Shown: positions 9,002-17,157, numbered from the stretch's first letter. The stretch is DNA of 54,281 nucleotides from Sphingomonas sp. 32-62-10 (GCA_002280555.1 NCEE01000007.1:1-54281); one strand, 5' to 3'. The notes: generated by a model from the sequence alone, not told the origin. Numbers and translations are program-made.

Positions 9002-9982
9002 ATGAGCCTACCCGCCCTTTTCGATCGCTTGCGGCTGCCCGTTATCGGGTCCCCGCTGTTCATCATCTCCGGTCCCGATCTGGTGATCGCTCAGTGCAAG
9101 GCGGGGATTGTCGGCTCGTTTCCGGCGCTTAACGCCCGGCCGCAGGGCCTGCTCGACGAATGGCTGCATCGGATTACCGAGGAGCTGTCGGCGTGGAATC
9201 GGGACAATCCCGATCGTCCTGCTGCTCCTTATGCGGTCAACCAGATCGTCCACCGATCGAATGATCGGCTTGAGGCCGACCTGGCGACTTGTGCGAAGTG
9301 GCAGGTGCCAATTACGATCACATCGCTCGGCGCGCGCGAGGATCTGAATGCGGCGGTGCATGGCTGGGGTGGCATTACGCTGCACGACATCATCGATGAT
9401 CGCTTTGCCCGCAAGGCGATCGAAAAAGGCGCCGACGGCCTGATTGCCGTGGCAGCCGGCGCTGGCGGCCATGCCGGTCGCCTGTCACCCTTCGCGCTGA
9501 TCCAGGAAATCCGGCAGTGGTTCGATGGGCCGCTCGCGCTTTCCGGGTCGATCGCCAATGGCAGCGCGATCCTGGCGGCGCAGGCGATGGGCGCTGACCT
9601 TGCCTATATCGGGTCCGCGTTCATCGCGACTGACGAAGCCAATGCCGATGCGGCCTACAAACAGTCGATCGTCGACAGCAAGGCATCCGACATCGTCTAT
9701 TCGAACCTGTTTACCGGGGTGCACGGCAATTACCTGCGCAGTTCTATCGAAGCGGCAGGACTTGATCCGGACAATCTACCCGAGGGTGACCTTTCGACTA
9801 TGAACTTTGGCGGCGACAATGGATCAAAAGCCAAAGCATGGCGTGACATCTGGGGATCGGGCCAGGGGATCGGCGTGGTCAATGCGGTCGAAAGCGTCGC
9901 CGCTCGCGTGGATCGCCTGGAGGCCGAATATCGCGCCGCCTATGCGCGCATCACGCCGGTTCGTGTGGCGGTGGACGCCTAA
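9002..9982 (+). CDS. Nitronate monooxygenase (2-nitropropane dioxygenase family)
   Basis: This FMN-dependent TIM-barrel enzyme of 326 residues oxidises alkyl nitronates such as propionate 3-nitronate, a detoxifying reaction in the cytosol. The N-terminal PVIGSPLFIISGP segment, the GAGGHAGR loop with the probable catalytic His, and the phosphate-binding stretch LSGSIANGSAILAAQAMGADLAYIGS are all in place and typical of the family. The start is taken as ATG 9002 because the family usually begins a few residues before LPALFDRL; an ATG at 8984 would add six residues. No clear ribosome site separates the two options. Some family members act on other substrates, so the exact reaction is inferred. 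Confidence 0.87.
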   Translation: MSLPALFDRLRLPVIGSPLFIISGPDLVIAQCKAGIVGSFPALNARPQGLLDEWLHRITEELSAWNRDNPDRPAAPYAVNQIVHRSNDRLEADLATCAKWQVPITITSLGAREDLNAAVHGWGGITLHDIIDDRFARKAIEKGADGLIAVAAGAGGHAGRLSPFALIQEIRQWFDGPLALSGSIANGSAILAAQAMGADLAYIGSAFIATDEANADAAYKQSIVDSKASDIVYSNLFTGVHGNYLRSSIEAAGLDPDNLPEGDLSTMNFGGDNGSKAKAWRDIWGSGQGIGVVNAVESVAARVDRLEAEYRAAYARITPVRVAVDA

Positions 9983-10012
9983 CAAGACTTTGTTTGCTTA
10001 CAATTATCACCT

Positions 10013-10081
10013 CCGTTCGGGCTGAGCGAAGTCGAAGCCTAGGTGCGGCACATGCCCTTCGACTTCGCTCAGGGCGAACGG
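10013..10081. repeat. Inverted-repeat hairpin, GAGCGAAGTCGA family, copy 2
   Basis: It is nearly identical in both arms to the copy at 6178 and differs mainly in the loop. It again lies in the gap between two convergent genes (nitronate monooxygenase and the DUF1465 gene), which supports a shared role at the 3' ends of transcripts. Confidence 0.85.
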
Positions 10082-10112
10082 GTGGTTTGGGTAATCTGAT
10101 GTTGAAAGTGCC

Positions 10113-10574
10113 TTAAAACGCCGTTTCGAGGCGGTGGAGCATTGACAGCGCCGGGCTGACGCTCGGCGCATCTTCCGCCTGCAGATCGTCAAGCCTGGCC
10201 GTCCGCCGGAACAGCTCGATACTTTCTTCGATCAACTGCCGCGCCTGTTCGGGCATTGCGGCCAAGGCCACGGCATCAGTGAGGGGCGGTGGCCCCAATC
10301 GCCGTGACGGATCAAGCGCATCGCGCTGGGTCATTTCGCCCGCATCGATTGCCTTCTGCGTCAGCAACCAGGCGATCACGTGCATCAACCGCGTCGTCAC
10401 TTTCAACGATTCGCAGGAAAACGACACCCGCGCCATCGGATCGAGCGCCTCGCGTTCCGCCCGGCCACCTTCATCGAAATAGCTGCGCGCTTCATCGGCA
10501 AGCAGCATCGCTTCGCCATATAGCGATTCGATCAACCGTCGATGGACCTGCGTTGCGATGTCTTTTCCCCTCAA
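10113..10574 (-). CDS. DUF1465 protein, RcdA-like (regulator of CtrA degradation)
   Basis: This 153-residue, mostly helical cytosolic protein matches DUF1465, the family that includes Caulobacter RcdA. RcdA is an adaptor that helps CpdR and PopA bring substrates, among them the cell-cycle regulator CtrA, to the ClpXP protease. Family-typical stretches include RRLIESLYGEAMLLADEARSYF near the N-terminus and RVSFSCESLKVTTRLMHVIAWLLTQ in the middle, with the usual short variable tail. The role in this organism is inferred from the family. It is followed upstream by a DUF465 gene on the same strand with an 83-bp gap. Confidence 0.75.
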   Translation of the reverse strand: MRGKDIATQVHRRLIESLYGEAMLLADEARSYFDEGGRAEREALDPMARVSFSCESLKVTTRLMHVIAWLLTQKAIDAGEMTQRDALDPSRRLGPPPLTDAVALAAMPEQARQLIEESIELFRRTARLDDLQAEDAPSVSPALSMLHRLETAF

Positions 10575-10657
10575 GCGCAGCAGTTTGCCAGAAACGCGCG
10601 GTACACGGAATCGATCAAATGCTGCCGTCCGCTACCCGTCGTCCCATTACGGATCGG

Positions 10658-10855
10658 TCAGGCGATGATGTCTGGGATCAGCTGGTCAGACAGAAACGCA
10701 ATTTCGTCGCGCAGCCGCAGCTTGCGCTTCTTCAGCCGGGCGATCTGCAGCTGATCAGTCGATCCATGCTCGAGCAACGCATCAATCGCCGCATCAAGGT
10801 CTCGGTGCTCGATGCGGAGCAGTTCGATCCGCTTGGCGATCAGGCGTTCGTCCAT
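10658..10855 (-). CDS. DUF465 (YdcH-like) small coiled-coil protein
   Basis: This 65-residue protein is built of one helical hairpin with the DUF465 pattern: an RIELLRIEHRDLDAAIDALL helix, a short turn, then LQIARLKKRKLRLRDEIAFL. The family is widespread in alphaproteobacteria, often near flagellar or cell-cycle genes, and has no settled function. A second DUF465 gene lies divergently 203 bp away at 11059. The length is normal. Confidence 0.8.
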   Translation of the reverse strand: MDERLIAKRIELLRIEHRDLDAAIDALLEHGSTDQLQIARLKKRKLRLRDEIAFLSDQLIPDIIA

Positions 10856-11058
10856 CAGCTATCCTTGCGCGACTTTCGCCACCCTTAGCAAGGCAGCGTG
10901 AATCGGCGAACGTGAAAACCACGGCCGAATCGGATCGTCGATAAAATACGTGGTTCCACCGCGACTCTGCCGCATGGGGGGAGACAATCGAAAGCGCACG
11001 TGATTTACTTTCCGACCGGCCCAATTCGGCCGGTTCTCAAGCAAGGAGGTTCGCTCAC
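10856..11058. promoter_or_regulatory. Intergenic region between two divergent DUF465 genes
   Basis: This 203-bp non-coding stretch must hold the promoters for both directions. It contains a small hairpin, ACCGGCC and GGCCGGT around CAATTC (about 11018-11037), shortly before the ribosome site of the rightward gene. No open frame in it has a ribosome site or a recognisable product. The exact promoters were not resolved. Confidence 0.4.
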
Positions 11059-11214
11059 ATGCATAGCGCCCATCTCTCGGCACTAGAAGCGAAACACGCC
11101 AAACTCGATCGTCGAATCGTTACCGAATCGCAGCGACCCATGCCCGATGCGGTAACGCTGGCTACCTTGAAAAAGGAAAAGCTGCGACTGAAGGAAGCGA
11201 TCAGCATCGGCTGA
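11059..11214 (+). CDS. Second DUF465-type small protein, 51 residues
   Basis: A short gene with an excellent ribosome site, AAGGAGG at 11043. The 51-residue product has the DUF465 shape: helix one HLSALEAKHAKLDRRIVTE, a turn with PMPDAVT, and helix two LATLKKEKLRLKEAIS. It is divergent from the other DUF465 gene (10658-10855) and shares the same helix-turn-helix-hairpin layout, so the two may be paralogues. No function is known. A GC-rich hairpin follows the stop codon. Confidence 0.82.
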   Translation: MHSAHLSALEAKHAKLDRRIVTESQRPMPDAVTLATLKKEKLRLKEAISIG

Positions 11215-11224
11215 TCAACACCCG

Positions 11225-11254
11225 GGGCGATCCGGCACGTCGCCGGAATCGCCC
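11225..11254 (+). terminator. GC-rich hairpin after the DUF465 gene
   Basis: GGGCGATCCGGC at 11225 pairs with GCCGGAATCGCCC ending at 11254 with one bulged base. It begins 11 bases after the stop codon of the 51-residue gene, between convergent genes. There is no T run after it on the plus strand, so intrinsic termination is only suggested. Confidence 0.45.
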
Positions 11255-11328
11255 TGAAGGGGGCAACCCCATCCAAACAACCCACAGATTTTCGTTGAGT
11301 CGAAAGCTTTCCGGATGCCGTCGCTAGT

Positions 11329-11706
11329 TTAGCGCAGCGGGAGGATGGGCTTGACGAAAACCGGCGTCTGCGTGCCCCCGCCCAGCGGCTTCCGCGCCAG
11401 AATCGGATCGATCATCTGATCAAACGCCACCCCGACTCGTCCGGCGGCATACCAGGCGATTTTCCCCGTGATCCAGCCGATACCGCGCACTTCGAGTTCT
11501 ACGGCGGTGCCCTGCGCGATCGGGCTCGGCACTTCGGCCATCAACCCACCGGCTGAAAGATTGCGGACGCGAACCTGCTCGGCCGTCCGTGTTCCGGCCA
11601 GCCGAAACTGGGCAACCAGAAACAGGCTGTCGCGCACTTCGTGGCGCTGGCTTGCCGCGTCGTCAGCGACGGCGGCTTTGAAGGGTTCATGCGCGAACTG
11701 GTCCAT
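11329..11706 (-). CDS. PilZ domain protein
   Basis: This is a single PilZ domain of 125 residues, the usual receptor fold for cyclic di-GMP. Both binding motifs are intact: RHEVR (RxxxR, about residues 21-25) and NLSAGG (N/DxSxxG, about residues 49-54), so binding of the second messenger is likely. No output domain is fused, which means the protein must act through a partner. It lies next to the DksA gene on the same strand with an 83-bp gap. A second PilZ protein and a GGDEF/EAL protein are found further along the window. Confidence 0.88.
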   Translation of the reverse strand: MDQFAHEPFKAAVADDAASQRHEVRDSLFLVAQFRLAGTRTAEQVRVRNLSAGGLMAEVPSPIAQGTAVELEVRGIGWITGKIAWYAAGRVGVAFDQMIDPILARKPLGGGTQTPVFVKPILPLR

Positions 11707-11789
11707 CTGGCCTGCTCTGAATTACCAAGGGTGATGGCAGACAATAGACCAGCAAAACTTATCGAAACGGTTAACGCAACGCTGACAGA

Positions 11790-12257
11790 TCAATCTTCGC
11801 GCGAGATTTTTTCGTGCCGCTCGTGCCGTTCCTGCGCTTCGACCGTCATCGTCGCGATCGGCCGCGCTTCAAGCCGGGCAAGCGAGATCGGCTCTCCGGT
11901 CACTTCGCAATAGCCATATTCGCCTTCATCGATTCGGCGCATAGCGGCTTCGATTTTAGAAATCAGCTTGCGCTGGCGATCACGGGTGCGCAGCTCGATC
12001 GACCAATCGGTCTCGCTCGATGCGCGGTCGGTCAGGTCAGCCTCGCGCAGACTTTCGGTCTGCAACTGAGACAGTGTCCCCTGCGCCTCGAGTAGAATCG
12101 CCTCTTTCCAGGCAAGCAACTTGCCCCGGAAATATTCCAGTTGGCGCGGATTCATAAAAGGCTCATCGGCGCTTGGCCGGTAGCCATCGTCGCTACCGGT
12201 GGCCGGCAGCGCATCGGATTGATCGTGATCACCCACTCGTTTCAACACCGTTGCCAT
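11790..12257 (-). CDS. dksA: DksA/TraR family transcription factor, alphaproteobacterial single-Cys form
   Basis: DksA enters the secondary channel of RNA polymerase and, with ppGpp, adjusts transcription of rRNA and amino acid genes. The start at ATG 12257 has AGGAG about ten bases upstream and gives 155 residues, the usual length. The coiled-coil tip motif is present as DLTDRA (DxxDxA). Of the four zinc-finger cysteines of E. coli DksA only one remains, in YGYCEVTGEPI; the partner positions carry other residues (TGE; PIATMTVEA). This single-cysteine form is known in alphaproteobacteria and fits a zinc-independent DksA. A longer upstream frame lacks a ribosome site. Confidence 0.88.
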   Translation of the reverse strand: MATVLKRVGDHDQSDALPATGSDDGYRPSADEPFMNPRQLEYFRGKLLAWKEAILLEAQGTLSQLQTESLREADLTDRASSETDWSIELRTRDRQRKLISKIEAAMRRIDEGEYGYCEVTGEPISLARLEARPIATMTVEAQERHERHEKISRED

Positions 12258-12694
12258 CCCCAAGCTCCTGCGGACTTCATTCCGGCACATTGAGTGCCTT
12301 CGACGGTCTACGGCGCGCCTATACCGAGGCATTTGGCGATGGACAAGCAATCCCGACAGCCGAACACGCGCTTTTCCCGCCCCTTAGCGCCGCAGCAGCA
12401 CCGCCGCCGATCGGCGCACAACCCGTCAAGGCATAACCACACCGGCGCCGGCCGGTCTAATGGGTTCGAATAGTTAACATGCAGCATCGGATAATCATCA
12501 AGTCCGTATCAGATTGATACGTTAACCAAATTTCAATCGCCATACCGTCGCCAAAAGTACCAATGCTCGTCACTTTGTTGGTTAACGGCGTTGAACTTAA
12601 CATTTTGTTCTGCACTTTGGAGAGATAGCGGCACTCCCGCTGTGGCTGATCTGTCAGGTTGCAGTGATGCCCGGTAAAACGAGCGAGAAACACA
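12258..12694. promoter_or_regulatory. 437-bp divergent intergenic region with TTAAC motifs and a GTATCA dyad
   Basis: No convincing gene is seen here. The right half is AT-richer than its surroundings and contains four TTAAC words (12474, 12522, 12582, 12597), the half-site recognised by CtrA in alphaproteobacteria, though not at the canonical 7-bp spacing. A perfect dyad, GTATCA and TGATAC separated by three bases, lies at 12506-12520 and could be an operator. These lie upstream of the Ser/Thr/Gly-rich protein gene at 12695. Confidence 0.45.
12506..12520. promoter_or_regulatory. Perfect 6-3-6 dyad, possible operator
   Basis: GTATCA, spacer GAT, TGATAC. The dyad is exact and lies 175 bp before the start of the repetitive surface-type protein gene, within a cluster of TTAAC words. 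The binding protein is unknown. Confidence 0.4.
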
Positions 12695-13903
12695 ATGTCG
12701 GTTCGGATGGCCTTGGCTAAACTTTGTGCCTGCACCTGCGGCGGGGCGCTGATTGGCGGCGGTGCGGTCCATGTGACCGAATCGGCTCAGCCGCGCGCTG
12801 CCTATGTGAAGAAGGTCCATACCAAGCGGGTTGTTCGCACCGCCGCGCGCCGCCCCGGCACGCGGGTCCGCCGCGTCGTGACCCGCACGCAAACGTCTTG
12901 CCCACCCGCTGTCATCACGGTCGCAAGCCAGGGCACACCGGTGCCGCTGCCCCCGCCCTATTTGGGATCAAGCGGCGAATTTCCGGTATCAAGCAGCGGC
13001 GGCGGTGGCGGCCCGATTTTGGTCGGTGGCAGCAGCGGCTTTGGCGGCGGTGGCTTCTTCGCTGGCGGGTTCTTCGGCGGCGGAGGCGGCGGCAGCGGCA
13101 GTGGCGGCATCGTCATCTCATCCACGTCCAGCACCAGCACCGGATCAAGCGGTTCATCGGGTGCTGCCTCATCGGGCACAACGTCGTCTGGCACAACGTC
13201 GTCTGGCACAACGTCTTCTGGCACAACGTCTTCTGGCACGACATCATCGGGCACGACATCATCCGGCACGAGCGGATCGAGCGGCGTAATCATCAACATC
13301 AGTTCGACGTCGAGCGGCAACATCTCAAGCGGCGGCTCTGGCGGGACGTCAACGAGCACCGGCGGATCGTCCACCAGCACCGGCGGATCATCGACGAGCA
13401 CAGGCGGGTCTTCCACCGGCGGGTCATCGACCAGCACGTCCAGCGGCGGCTCGGGCGGTTCAGGCGGTTCAGGCGGTTCAGGTGGCTCTTCCACCAGCAG
13501 CTCGACCAGTACGGGCGGGCTCTCCACCACCAGCACCTCGTCAACCGGTGGCTCTTCGAGCAGCGGTAATGTGTCCTCGTCGTCGAGCGGAGATGTGTCC
13601 TCATCGTCAAGCGGGAATGTCTCGACCTCCACGTCGTCGAGCGGCGATGTCACGTCATCGACCAGCACCAGCTCAAGCAGCTTTGGGTCGAGCAGCACCG
13701 GGTTCAGCACCAGCACCACGAGCAGCACCAGCGGCAGCACGAGCAATGGCGGCAGCAACGGGATGACGTCGAGCGGCCATAACGGCTCGAGCGGTACGCC
13801 GACGCCTGTGCCTGCTCCGCCAATGGTCTTGCTGTTCGGGGCCGCAGCAGCAGCTTTGGTCGCGCGCAAGCGCTTCGCCAAAAAGGCTGATACCCCGGCC
13901 TGA
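12695..13903 (+). CDS. Ser/Thr/Gly-rich repetitive protein with PEP-CTERM-like C-terminus
   Basis: This 402-residue protein has an N-terminal hydrophobic, cysteine-containing segment (residues about 6-25). A basic stretch with YVKKVHTKRVVRTAARRPG follows, then a glycine-rich patch (about 100-145). The long low-complexity region (about 146-365) consists almost only of Ser, Thr and Gly, including TSSGT repeats. The C-terminus has a proline motif (PTPVPAPP), a hydrophobic helix (MVLLFGAAAAALVA) and a basic tail (RKRFAKK). That three-part tail is the layout of PEP-CTERM sorting signals processed by exosortases, although the usual Pro-Glu-Pro reads Pro-Ala-Pro-Pro. Such proteins are thought to be exported, cut and often glycosylated on Ser/Thr. 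No exosortase gene lies in the window. Confidence 0.72.
   Translation: MSVRMALAKLCACTCGGALIGGGAVHVTESAQPRAAYVKKVHTKRVVRTAARRPGTRVRRVVTRTQTSCPPAVITVASQGTPVPLPPPYLGSSGEFPVSSSGGGGGPILVGGSSGFGGGGFFAGGFFGGGGGGSGSGGIVISSTSSTSTGSSGSSGAASSGTTSSGTTSSGTTSSGTTSSGTTSSGTTSSGTSGSSGVIINISSTSSGNISSGGSGGTSTSTGGSSTSTGGSSTSTGGSSTGGSSTSTSSGGSGGSGGSGGSGGSSTSSSTSTGGLSTTSTSSTGGSSSSGNVSSSSSGDVSSSSSGNVSTSTSSSGDVTSSTSTSSSSFGSSSTGFSTSTTSSTSGSTSNGGSNGMTSSGHNGSSGTPTPVPAPPMVLLFGAAAAALVARKRFAKKADTPA
13175..13264 (+). repeat. Six tandem copies of a 15-bp coding repeat
   Basis: The unit GGCACAACGTCGTCT and close variants (third-base changes such as TCT to TCG, one ACAACG to ACGACA) encode GTTSS five residues at a time. The length is a multiple of three, so gain or loss of copies keeps the frame. 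It lies inside the Ser/Thr/Gly-rich protein gene. Confidence 0.93.
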
Positions 13904-13976
13904 TTACGTTATCGGTCGCTCGGCCGCCTGCCTGTCTGCTTGCGCACCCCGCAGAGGCTCGCCATAGCCTGCGGCC

Positions 13977-15257
13977 ATGCATGATATCCGCCTGATCAGA
14001 GAGAATCCGGACGCGTTTGACGCGGCACTCGCCCGGCGCGGCCTTCCACAGCAATCTGCCGAACTTCTATCGCTCGACGAGCGTCGCCGTGCGCTGATGA
14101 CCGAGGCACAGCTCGGCCAGGCGCGCCGCAATGAAGCATCGAAGGCGATCGGTGCGGCAATGGCCAAGGGTGACAAGGATGTGGCCGAGGCGCTGAAGGC
14201 TGAAGTCGCCGCGCTGAAGGAGCGGATGCCCGCGATCGAGGCCGAGGAAAAGCAGCTCGGCGAACAATTACAGGCCGCGCTCGCCATCATCCCCAACCTG
14301 CCCGCCGCCGATGTCCCCAATGGCGCTAGCGAGGAAGACAATGTTCAGGTCACTCGCTGGGGCACGCCGCGCGCGTTCGACTTCAGCCCCCGCGAACATG
14401 CCGACCTCGCCCCCGTGCTGGGCATGGATTTCGAAACCGGCGCGCGGCTCTCCGGCGCCCGTTTCACCTTCCTGCGCGGCAACATGGCTCGCCTCCACCG
14501 CGCGCTCGGCCAGTTCATGCTCGATGTGCAGACGCGCGAGCATGGCTATCAGGAATGCAACCCGCCGGTGCTCGTCAAAGACGAGGCGATGTACGGCACC
14601 GACAAACTGCCGAAGTTCGCAGAGGACAGTTTCCGCACGACCGATGATCGCTGGCTCATCCCCACGAGCGAAGTGTCCCTCACCGCCAGCGTCATGGGCG
14701 AGCTTCTCGACGAAAGCGCGTTGCCCATGCGGCTCACCGCGCTAACGCTCTGCTTCCGCTCCGAGGCGGGTGCGGCGGGGCGGGATACGCGCGGGTTCAT
14801 CCGCCAGCACCAATTCGAAAAGTGCGAGCTGGTCAGCATCGTGCGGCCCGAAGACTCGGAAACCGAGCACCAGCGCATGGTCCGCGCGGCGGAGACAATT
14901 CTCGAACGCCTGAACCTGCCCTATCGCAAGTTGTTGCTCTGCACCGGCGACATGGGCTTCGGCGCGCGCAAGACCTATGATCTCGAAGTCTGGCTGCCCG
15001 GGCAGAACGCGTATCGCGAGATTTCGTCCTGCTCGAACACCGGCGATTTCCAGGCCCGCCGGATGAACACGCGCTACCGCGTGGCCGGTGAAAAGAAGAA
15101 CGAGTTCGTCCATACCCTCAACGGCTCCGGCCTCGCGGTCGGTCGCACCTTGGTGGCGGTGCTCGAGAATTATCAGAACGCCGACGGCAGCGTCACCGTA
15201 CCGGACGCATTGTTACCCTATATGGGCAGCATCACCCGCCTGGAGCCCGCAGCCTGA
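13977..15257 (+). CDS. serS: Seryl-tRNA synthetase
   Basis: This class II aminoacyl-tRNA synthetase charges tRNA-Ser in the cytosol. The 426-residue length is normal. Residues about 1-110 form the long antiparallel coiled coil that holds the extra arm of tRNA-Ser. The catalytic core shows motif 2 (FRSEAGAAGRDTRGFIRQHQF, near residue 260) and motif 3 (GSGLAVGRTLVAVLEN, near residue 385). The stop codon overlaps the start of surE (TGATG), so the two are translationally linked. Confidence 0.97.
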   Translation: MHDIRLIRENPDAFDAALARRGLPQQSAELLSLDERRRALMTEAQLGQARRNEASKAIGAAMAKGDKDVAEALKAEVAALKERMPAIEAEEKQLGEQLQAALAIIPNLPAADVPNGASEEDNVQVTRWGTPRAFDFSPREHADLAPVLGMDFETGARLSGARFTFLRGNMARLHRALGQFMLDVQTREHGYQECNPPVLVKDEAMYGTDKLPKFAEDSFRTTDDRWLIPTSEVSLTASVMGELLDESALPMRLTALTLCFRSEAGAAGRDTRGFIRQHQFEKCELVSIVRPEDSETEHQRMVRAAETILERLNLPYRKLLLCTGDMGFGARKTYDLEVWLPGQNAYREISSCSNTGDFQARRMNTRYRVAGEKKNEFVHTLNGSGLAVGRTLVAVLENYQNADGSVTVPDALLPYMGSITRLEPAA

Positions 15258-16021
15258 TGCGCATTCTACTGACCAATGACGATGGCTATTACGCGCCGGG
15301 CCTGAAAATCCTTGAGGCGATTGCGGCGGCGCTTTCCGACGAAGTTTGGATCGTTGCCCCTGCCGAGGAGCAATCTGGTGCCGGCCATTCGCTCACCCTG
15401 TCCCGCCCGATCCGTATTCGCCGCTATGATGACCGCCGGTTCGCGGTTGCGGGCACTCCAACCGATGCGGTCATGATGGCGCTCGCCAAGATCATGAAGG
15501 ATAGCCCGCCGGATCTGATCCTGTCGGGCGTCAATCGCGGCGCCAACCTCGCCGAGGACGTCACCTATTCGGGCACTGTTTCCGCGGCGATGGAGGGCGC
15601 GCTCGCGGGAGTCCGCTCAATCGCGCTCAGCCAGGCCTATGCGCGCGAAGGCATGGGCGATGTTGTGCCGTTCGAAGCCGCCGCCGCCTGGGGCGAGAAA
15701 GTACTACGCCCGCTGATCGACGCGCCACTCGCGCCGCGCACCCTCGTCAACATCAATTTCCCCGCCGTTGCCGCCGATCAGGTGCTCGGCGTCCGCGTGG
15801 TCGCGCAAGGGTTGCGCGATTATGGGCGGCTGCAAATCGTCGGCAACCGCGATCCGCGCGGCTATGAATATTTCTGGTTCGGGCTGGGGCCATCGATCGA
15901 AACCCCGGCGCACGCGACCGATGTCGAGGCGGTGGCGGACGGCTTCGTCGCCGTCACGCCGCTGCATCTTGACCTGACACATCATGAATCGCTCGATATG
16001 CTGACCGCGGCGTATCGATAG
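15257..16021 (+). CDS. surE: 5'/3'-nucleotidase SurE
   Basis: This metal-dependent phosphatase acts on nucleoside 5'- and 3'-monophosphates in the cytosol and is linked to stationary-phase survival in E. coli. It has 254 residues, the family norm. The N-terminal MRILLTNDDGYYAPGL carries the metal-binding Asp pair; SGVNRGANLAEDVTYSGTVSAAMEG holds further active-site residues. It begins inside the serS stop codon and is followed after 22 bases by an NlpD-like gene. The order surE then nlpD recalls the surE-pcm-nlpD arrangement of gammaproteobacteria, here without pcm. Confidence 0.96.
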   Translation: MRILLTNDDGYYAPGLKILEAIAAALSDEVWIVAPAEEQSGAGHSLTLSRPIRIRRYDDRRFAVAGTPTDAVMMALAKIMKDSPPDLILSGVNRGANLAEDVTYSGTVSAAMEGALAGVRSIALSQAYAREGMGDVVPFEAAAAWGEKVLRPLIDAPLAPRTLVNINFPAVAADQVLGVRVVAQGLRDYGRLQIVGNRDPRGYEYFWFGLGPSIETPAHATDVEAVADGFVAVTPLHLDLTHHESLDMLTAAYR

Positions 16022-16043
16022 CGCTGGTCGTAGGGGGAAAGAA

Positions 16044-17117
16044 ATGCGGGGTACCGGTCGGGTCATGCTCGCGATGCTGATGGCGGCGATGCTGCCTGCA
16101 TGCATTCCCCAGGGGGGCAATTACGAGCTCGATCAGGATCGTGCGCCGCCACGGATCGACCCCGGCCCGATCGATCGACGCCCGCAAGATGTCGGCCCGG
16201 CGGGCGAACTGGCCCAATCCCCGCGCCAACCCGCCTGGGAAGCCCGGCCCGTCACCCCCGATGCACAGGATGTGGCGGAGGGCGAATATATCGTCGAACC
16301 CGGTGATACGCTACGCGGGGTCGCCAACCGGACCGGCGCCGGATCGGAAACGATCGCGCGCGCCAACGGCTTGCTCGCCCCGTTCACGATCTTTGTCGGG
16401 CAACGGCTGCGCATTCCCGGCGGGCGCTATCATCTGGTGCGATCGGGCGAGACCGGCATCGCCATCGCCCGTGCTTATGGTGTTGAATGGCAGCGGATCG
16501 TGACGACCAATGATCTGGTCGATCCCTATATCCTGCGCGCCGGGCAGCGCATCATCATCCCCAGCACGGGCGCGATGACCACAGCCGAGCGTGCCCGCGC
16601 CTTCCGGCTCGATATCGAGGATATCGTCACCGGTGGCGAGCCAGCGCTTGCCACCAATGAACGCCCTGCCCCGCCGAGCACCTCCCCTGCCCGCGTTTTG
16701 CCGCCCACTGCCGCCGTCGCCACGCCGCCCCGTCGCAATGGCGGTTTCACCTGGCCAGTCGAGGGCCAGGTGGTGCGCAAATTCGGCCCCGGTGCAAGCG
16801 GGGAACGCAATGACGGCATCAAGATCGCGGTGCCCCTCGACACGCCCGTGCTTGCGTCCGCAGACGGCGTGGTTGCCTATACAGGGGATGGCGTCGCGGG
16901 GCTTGGTGGGTTGGTGATGCTGAAGCACGGCGATGGCTGGACAAGCGTCTATGGTCACACCCGGCAAGTGCTCGTCCAGCGCGGGCAATCGGTGAAGCGG
17001 GGCCAGGCCATCGCCCTGTCTGGCGATACCGGCTTTGCCGATCGCCCCGAACTCCACTTCGAGCTCCGCAACGGCCGAACACCGGTTGACCCGGTGGGAC
17101 AATTGCCGCGCCGCTGA
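16044..17117 (+). CDS. NlpD-like LysM/LytM lipoprotein, probable murein hydrolase activator
   Basis: This 357-residue lipoprotein has a lipobox LPAC with Cys 20. Two LysM peptidoglycan-binding domains follow (about residues 75-125 and 126-175). A linker rich in Pro and Thr leads to a C-terminal M23/LytM domain (about 230-355). In that domain the first zinc ligand region reads NDGIKIAVPLD instead of HxGxDI, so the metal site is broken as in E. coli NlpD and EnvC, while YGH and ELHFELR are kept. It is therefore expected to activate a cell-wall amidase during cell separation rather than cut peptidoglycan itself. It lies just downstream of surE. Confidence 0.86.
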   Translation: MRGTGRVMLAMLMAAMLPACIPQGGNYELDQDRAPPRIDPGPIDRRPQDVGPAGELAQSPRQPAWEARPVTPDAQDVAEGEYIVEPGDTLRGVANRTGAGSETIARANGLLAPFTIFVGQRLRIPGGRYHLVRSGETGIAIARAYGVEWQRIVTTNDLVDPYILRAGQRIIIPSTGAMTTAERARAFRLDIEDIVTGGEPALATNERPAPPSTSPARVLPPTAAVATPPRRNGGFTWPVEGQVVRKFGPGASGERNDGIKIAVPLDTPVLASADGVVAYTGDGVAGLGGLVMLKHGDGWTSVYGHTRQVLVQRGQSVKRGQAIALSGDTGFADRPELHFELRNGRTPVDPVGQLPRR

Positions 17118-17157
17118 GATTGCGCGCAGCGCGCGTCTTGCCGTAAGGGCCGCTGCC

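Noticed and set aside
12173..12436. An 87-residue plus-strand frame overlapping the start of dksA
   Set aside because: It overlaps the coding start of dksA on the other strand and has no ribosome site or family resemblance.
13175..13264. A CRISPR-like array
   Set aside because: The 15-bp units are contiguous without spacers and encode a GTTSS repeat.
12958..13881. A 307-residue Pro/Leu/Val/Asp-rich open frame on the minus strand
   Set aside because: It is the mirror of the Ser/Thr/Gly low-complexity gene on the plus strand; biased codons keep stop codons away. It has no ribosome site and no domain.
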